Below the pieces are notes generated by a model. The model ran no database searches and was not told where the DNA came from. It saw only the letters and a program-made list of their open reading frames with translations. 64,000 nucleotides of DNA from Azorinus chamasolen (taxonomy: Eukaryota > Mollusca > Bivalvia > Cardiida > Solecurtidae). A program made the translations under genes and the position numbers. The first letter of the stretch is position 1. Each line of letters starts with the position of its first letter. Below, piece after piece: positions 60,135-64,000 of this stretch. The stretch spans positions 26,161,858 to 26,225,857 of the forward strand of contig OY755242.1 in NCBI GenBank assembly GCA_963576725.1, given 5' to 3'.

Positions 60135-60201
60135 TTAATGCAGAACAAAAGTTATGCAAAAAGCTTCCCTAGATTTCTGCATTACTTTCATCCTGCATTA
60201 A
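60135..60201. mobile_element. Inner hairpin of a B/C MITE with both stem TTAA sites occupied
   Basis: TTAATGCAGAACAAAAG..AAGC and GCATTACTTTCATCCTGCATTAA. Family F ends at its left TTAA and family E starts at its right TTAA. Confidence 0.65.
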
Positions 60202-60433
60202 CCCTTTCCCTGTTGTATGTTTATTACAAATTTCAATACCAACTGACTATTCATGGACAAAATAGTTATAATGAAATGTGGAAGGTTGGACATTGTAGCC
60301 ATTTTAGAAAGTAAATAAACAGATCTATCAAATTCCATTAGCAAACAAGTAGACCCTGATCAGACGGCTCCTATAGGAGCCCTGGGTTTACTCAGTTTGC
60401 AAATGCGTGAAAACATTTATATGAGGGAAAGGG
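60202..60433. mobile_element. Family E MITE, complete
   Basis: TTAA 60198-60201 and 60434-60437. CCCTTTCCCTGTTGTATG start; hairpin around GGCTCCTATAGGAGCC with part of the right arm missing. Confidence 0.8.
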
Positions 60434-60437
60434 TTAA

Positions 60438-60510
60438 CCCTTTCCTCCATAAATAGGCTTTTCTACACCTTTGCAAACATAGTTGACCCAAATCAGCACT
60501 GAAAGGATTC
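60438..60510. mobile_element. Family F/D left end sharing TTAA with E
   Basis: CCCTTTCCTCCATAAATAGGC.., GCAAACATAGTTGACCC; truncated before the RRM1 exon. Confidence 0.55.
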
Positions 60511-60541
60511 AATTATCACTGAACCACTACATATAACCTAC

Positions 60542-60730
60542 CAGTTTCCAAGCATAGAAGTGCATGCTTGTTAGTTTGCCGTAGTTAGGCTCAGCGATGT
60601 GGATGTTGAGCGACTGACTCTGGTCTATGTATGCCCCACGGTCTGCCGCCATCTTAAGGACCGTCTTTTGAGAGATCTCCCAAACAGTCTTGTACAAGGC
60701 CTTGATGTCATCAGGAATGCCATCGATTTG
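60542..60730 (-). CDS. RRM1: Ribonucleotide reductase large subunit, penultimate exon
   Basis: Sixty-three codons, phase 0 at both ends. Encodes [20 protein letters not shown], then [20 protein letters not shown] and [16 protein letters not shown], the highly conserved helical region of the R1 barrel preceding the radical-transfer tyrosines. Acceptor TTTCTTGCAG at 60731-60740; donor GTAGGT at 60536-60541. It is the third exon from the right in this window and the second from the gene end. Confidence 0.95.
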
Positions 60731-60805
60731 CTGCAAGAAAGAAACACACTCGTCATCTACATGTGGGTTCTGGTGTTTATTTTTTTAACATGACCAATTA
60801 TTTAA

Positions 60806-61032
60806 CACATTATCCCCTAGTCACTATATCTATAAGGTTACTTTATCTATAAAGTCACTTTATGAAACCATTGTGATAAATAGAGCATTTGCTCCTATAG
60901 GAGCAAATGCTCCATTTATCACAATGGTTTCAAACTACAAAATTCTAAATTTTCCTTTCCTCTAGTTAATGCTCCTTTTCGGTAGATACATTGAAAGAGG
61001 TTGGGTCTAAAATTAGCCTAGGGGAGAAAGAG
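60806..61032. mobile_element. Family D MITE in RRM1 intron
   Basis: TTAA 60802-60805 and 61033-61036. CACATTATCCCCTAGTC start; hairpin AAATAGAGCATTTGCTCC with one mismatch. Confidence 0.8.
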
Positions 61033-61266
61033 TTAAGATCTCATCTGATTTTTCAACACACCCCTACCCGTTTTCAACATCAATAACTAGTTAATCTACC
61101 TATAAGTGTTTGAAGAATGACAATCTATTTTAGCAAATTTGTATCAGCAAATTTATTTACGGAAATTATTCACGAGTCATAATCGAAAGTATATTTTTAC
61201 GAGTAAATGATAATCATTGCATTTATGTGTCGGATGGTTAACTTATGTTTGACCCTTGCTTCGTAT

Positions 61267-61600
61267 TAACTCCTTAGTCCATAGAGATACGCATTAAAAA
61301 ATAAGATGTGTTTGTGAAGCACTATTTGACATTTGATCTGAAGGATGACCTTGATGGGTCACTCCTCAAAATGTGCAGCTTCATGAGATACACATGCATG
61401 CCAAATATCAAGTCTATCTCTACTGGTTCAAAAGTTATGGCCAATGGTAAAGTCAGTGATTTGACCTATATATTTGACCTCTAACCTTGAAGGATGACCT
61501 TGACATCTCGCCCCTCAAAAGGTGTGACTTTATGAGATACATGCCAAATATCAAGAGGCTACCTGTTCTGGCTCAGGCTTCGATCATTATTAAGATGGGG
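61267..61600 (+). repeat. Bivalve-type 'gaaggatgaccttga' tandem repeat
   Basis: GAAGGATGACCTTGA recurs at about 61340 and 61489, with CTCAAAA(T/G)GTG, TTCATGAGATACA, ATGCCAAATATCAAG. AAGATGTGTTTGTGAAGCAC precedes, a start also found at 63622. An F-like end (TTAACTCCTTAGTCC) is at 61267. Confidence 0.6.
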
Positions 61601-61699
61601 CTCATAAATAATTTTCTTGAATATTCATCAAACCCAGGGTTATATGGCCAGCTGGCTGCTTTAGAGAGGTTTAAAAATTTCATTTTTTTTTTAATATAC

Positions 61700-61996
61700 T
61701 GTTATATTACTCCACGGTTATTTATGCACGAAGTAACGACATCATGAATAATTGGATTAATTTTTATAATGGTACATCGGTCATGACAGAGAAAGTAAAC
61801 AGATCAGACCTTCATCAGACAGCTACTATTCTTTTAGCAAATGCACAAGATGGAGTACTTATAGGGTAAAGGGTTAACAAGTTGAAACATTTCATAGAAA
61901 CATATTTAATATTCTGTAAACAAATAGCAGACCTTCATCAGACAGCTTGTGTTTGGCTCTACACTGTTAGCAAAAGTATCTCTATCAGGTAAAGGG
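61700..61996. mobile_element. Two partial family F MITEs
   Basis: 61700-61873 ends GGGTAAAGGG before TTAA 61874-61877; 61885-61996 ends AGGTAAAGGG before TTAA 61997-62000. Each has a CAGACCTTCATCAGACAGCT arm and a decayed second arm. Confidence 0.55.
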
Positions 61997-62037
61997 TTAA
62001 ATTAAGTGAAAGTCAACATTTTACAGTGGACACATAC

Positions 62038-62133
62038 CTGTATTGATCCTCCATGAGATATCATCAGATTCTTCATATCATCACTCCAAAGACCCCTCTC
62101 TGTCAGATCCTTCAACATGTGTTGGTTCACGAT
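62038..62133 (-). CDS. RRM1: Ribonucleotide reductase large subunit, third exon from the end
   Basis: Thirty-two codons, phase 0 both ends: IVNQHMLKDLTERGLW then SDDMKNLMISHGGSIQ. This is the conserved segment directly before the penultimate exon. Acceptor CACTTCAG at 62134-62141; donor GTATGTG at 62031-62037. Upstream exons, with the catalytic cysteines and allosteric sites, are not in the 1.9 kb that remain, so the gene continues beyond the right edge. Confidence 0.93.
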
Positions 62134-62186
62134 CTGAAGTGAACCAGGAACAAAACAATTGACTCGCGTATGTCCAAGCCTATGTA

Positions 62187-62270
62187 CAGTAAAGATTGCT
62201 TATAACGTATTGCAAGGGACCGTGGTATAGAAAACGTTGTAACAGAGAAACGTTATATTAATATTTTATC
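62187..62270. mobile_element. TA-type end fragment in RRM1 intron
   Basis: TACAGTAAAGATTGCTTATAACG, then AACGTTGTAACAGAGAAACG; pogo-like but not a known letter family here. Confidence 0.4.
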
Positions 62271-62744
62271 TTTCATTCTGAGCAACAAGCTACCCGTGTC
62301 CACTGAGCCTTTCACACACTTCCGTTATTTCTTTTGAATCGATAGATCTATTTGTTTCTATTTCTTACCAATTGAGATAAAGTTTAAATCAATGTTTCGT
62401 TTTTAGTAACTCAAGTGTCCGTGTTTCCCATGATTGCATGTTAAAATAAATATTTTCCTATTGTAAACATCTTTTCAAATTGCAAATGGCGGACGAATGA
62501 TGTCGAATGGAACTTTCGATTTTTTCAGAGTGTTAATAAAGCTCTTACAACTTGATGTCGTATTATAAAACTGGATAGAGATCATGTTCCAAACAGTCAT
62601 AGTTTTAACGGGATACAGATTAAGAATTGCATGAAAGTAACCACAAATCAGACAGATCAATTTCAACAGTGCGGTAATGATAAAACTCGGACCAAATCTC
62701 AACAGAAAGTGAATGGTTTAAATTGAAGCAGCAATTCGCGGCTA
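62271..62744. other. RRM1 intron, nothing recognised
   Basis: No exon or repeat identified. Confidence 0.35.
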
Positions 62745-62748
62745 TTAA

Positions 62749-63243
62749 AGGGGATGTCCCGACATTTGACGCGTTTCATAAACACTTAAAATATACAAAA
62801 CTCATTTATTTATATGCTGAAAAGTAGTATATTGCAAAAAGCCCCATCCAATTACCATTTATAATGACAAAACACCCATGTGTTTGATATCGCCGATCCC
62901 GGTTTTACTACCCGATGTTTCAGTTTTATTCGGGTTGGGTTTTAGTTTCGTAACTGTTCGCCCTATTCGCGATTCTCCGACCACTTCCGAGAAAGCTATT
63001 ACGTAAACAATAGAGGGATCGGGTGATCATCGGCAAAACGCGGAAGAATTTAACGGAAAAGGCCGATAATATTTTGTTGTAGAACAAAAATTATCAGTAT
63101 TGATGAAATCGGTTTATTTGTATCACAGGGGCATTTTTCTATACAAGTTCAAATTGGGAACCTTCATAATAATGATAGAGCATAACAAATACCAAGTTTT
63201 ATGATATTATTGAAAATATGCGATCATTGTAGGGACTTCCTCT
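62749..63243. mobile_element. 495-bp TTAA-flanked element
   Basis: TTAA 62745-62748 and 63244-63247. AGGGGATGTCCCGAC at the left is inverted, with mismatches, as GTAGGGACTTCCTCT at the right. No hairpin core; ends differ from the CCCTTT families and recall Kolobok-type elements. Confidence 0.6.
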
Positions 63244-63617
63244 TTAATTCTTTATTTTAATTGATCCTGTGGAAACGTATTTACCCAAATGTGAAACGAA
63301 ATATGCCGTACAATTAGGTGTCAAGAAAAATGACTCCAAGTTTGCGTATTCGCTAAAGTGTTTGCAAACACGCCCTTTGGGCACTTTTCACGGTTAATTG
63401 ATTCCCACGCATGACCATTGTCATCGCTACATTAGGGGAAAACGTTATAATTACAGCCATTAGCGGTTTGGGACGAGCTCACTCGTATATACAAAACAAG
63501 GAATACGTTCAAAGGAAGAACGTGATCTTTGCAATATAGATAAAGAAGGCATTTGGCCAGGACTCGCCAATCTAAACGTTCTATCAAAGGAAACATATTA
63601 ACCAAGAACATTTATCT

Positions 63618-63735
63618 ATAACAAGATGTGTTTGTGAAACACTATGTCCCAGAGTTGACCTTTGACCTTGATGTATAACCATGACCTTAACCAACATCCT
63701 GGTCAAAGCACCAAAATGTTGTGTAGACAATAACT
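63618..63735 (+). repeat. Bivalve-type 'aacaagatgtgtttgtg' repeat
   Basis: AACAAGATGTGTTTGTGAAAC then GACCTTTGACCTTGATG; related to 61300-61600. Confidence 0.5.
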
Positions 63736-64000
63736 AGAATTTAGATATAAAAGGATTTACAACCAATTCATTGACTGTTTATTAACCGACATACATTTTA
63801 ACTAATGTACACTTAACATGGTTACATTGAAGACGATGATGTGCGTGAAAGTTGGTGCTGTAGAGTTGAGGCAGGATTAGGCGACATAGCGCCAGAATTA
63901 TCTCCCTTTGATCTTTGAGTATTTGTCATTTTAGCATAAAACATAGGTAGTTGCAGTGTTCTCGGTAAAAATAGACCGGCGGCCAAAATGACTGCTTCAA
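63736..64000. other. RRM1 intron to window edge, no exon seen
   Basis: No RRM1-like coding segment on the minus strand and no repeat recognised. Confidence 0.35.

Noticed and set aside
5300..60440. CRISPR-like array or bacterial attachment sites
   Set aside because: The repeats are palindromic transposons with TA or TTAA duplications in intron-bearing animal DNA; no regular repeat-spacer pattern exists.

Overview
The window is AT-rich, gene-poor, intron-bearing animal DNA, most likely from a bivalve mollusc. The evidence for an animal is the three terminal coding exons of ribonucleotide reductase large subunit (RRM1) and two split genes for UBE2M/UBC12-like ubiquitin-fold conjugating enzymes, all with GT..AG introns. 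The bivalve inference rests on recognising dispersed repeats (tandem 'gacctagtgacctagttt' units, 'acaagagctgtc' starts, 'ccttgaaggatgaccttga' units) and is moderate, because no search could be run.

Genes. (1) 8345-9046, minus: an uninterrupted 233-codon reading frame of unknown function. (2) 24906-31399, minus: UBE2M-like gene 1, exon 1 at 31232-31399 and exon 2 at 24906-26009 (423 aa). (3) 39703-48483, minus: UBE2M-like gene 2, exon 1 at 48316-48483 and exon 2 at 39703-40887 (450 aa). The two E2 genes are tandem paralogues: both have a first coding exon of exactly 56 codons and a phase-0 intron at the same point of the UBC fold, and both end in long acidic tails. (4) 59453-62133, minus: the last three coding exons of RRM1; the rest lies beyond the right edge. 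(5) 53397-54669, plus: a 5'-truncated LINE.

Everything else is dominated by short palindromic non-autonomous transposons (MITEs), roughly a hundred copies or fragments. Letters are used here for families. TA-type (pogo/Tigger-like: ends CAGTAAAACC.., TA target duplication): A (TIR ..CTCTCTATAACGG), B (..CCGCTAATGCGACC), C (..CTCTAAACCGGAATTC), J (CAGTTAAACTTCGATATATC), N (relative of B). TTAA-type (piggyBac-like, or possibly Kolobok: ends CCCTTT.. or CCCAT.., TTAA target duplication): D (core in AAATAGAGCATTTGCTCC), E and F (inner stem GCAAACAGAGTAGACC), G (inner stem AAACAGTTTGGATCC), H, K, L, P. Family I is a hairpin element (GGTCCATGCTTATAAAG ends) that appears to duplicate CTG.

The main biological signal is the interaction among these families. 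TA-type and TTAA-type elements carry the same palindromic core (GCTCC TATA GGAGC and close variants). One copy (22598-22739) is a chimera with an F-type left arm and an A-type right arm joined at that core. Many copies have lost one arm with the breakpoint at the palindrome centre. TTAA elements repeatedly land in the TTAA present in the stems of TA-type elements, and neighbouring TTAA elements often share a single TTAA. Several larger non-coding elements are nested in MITEs: a 1461-bp element with 95-bp TIRs, and a 3.35-kb insertion in intron 1 of E2 gene 2. Because the window has so many independently nested pairs, it gives internal empty sites for several target duplications.

Limits: MITE boundaries are read by eye; those ending in a clear TA or TTAA are good to a base or two, degenerate copies to about 10-30 bp. 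Superfamily names are inferred from ends and target duplications, since no transposase is present.
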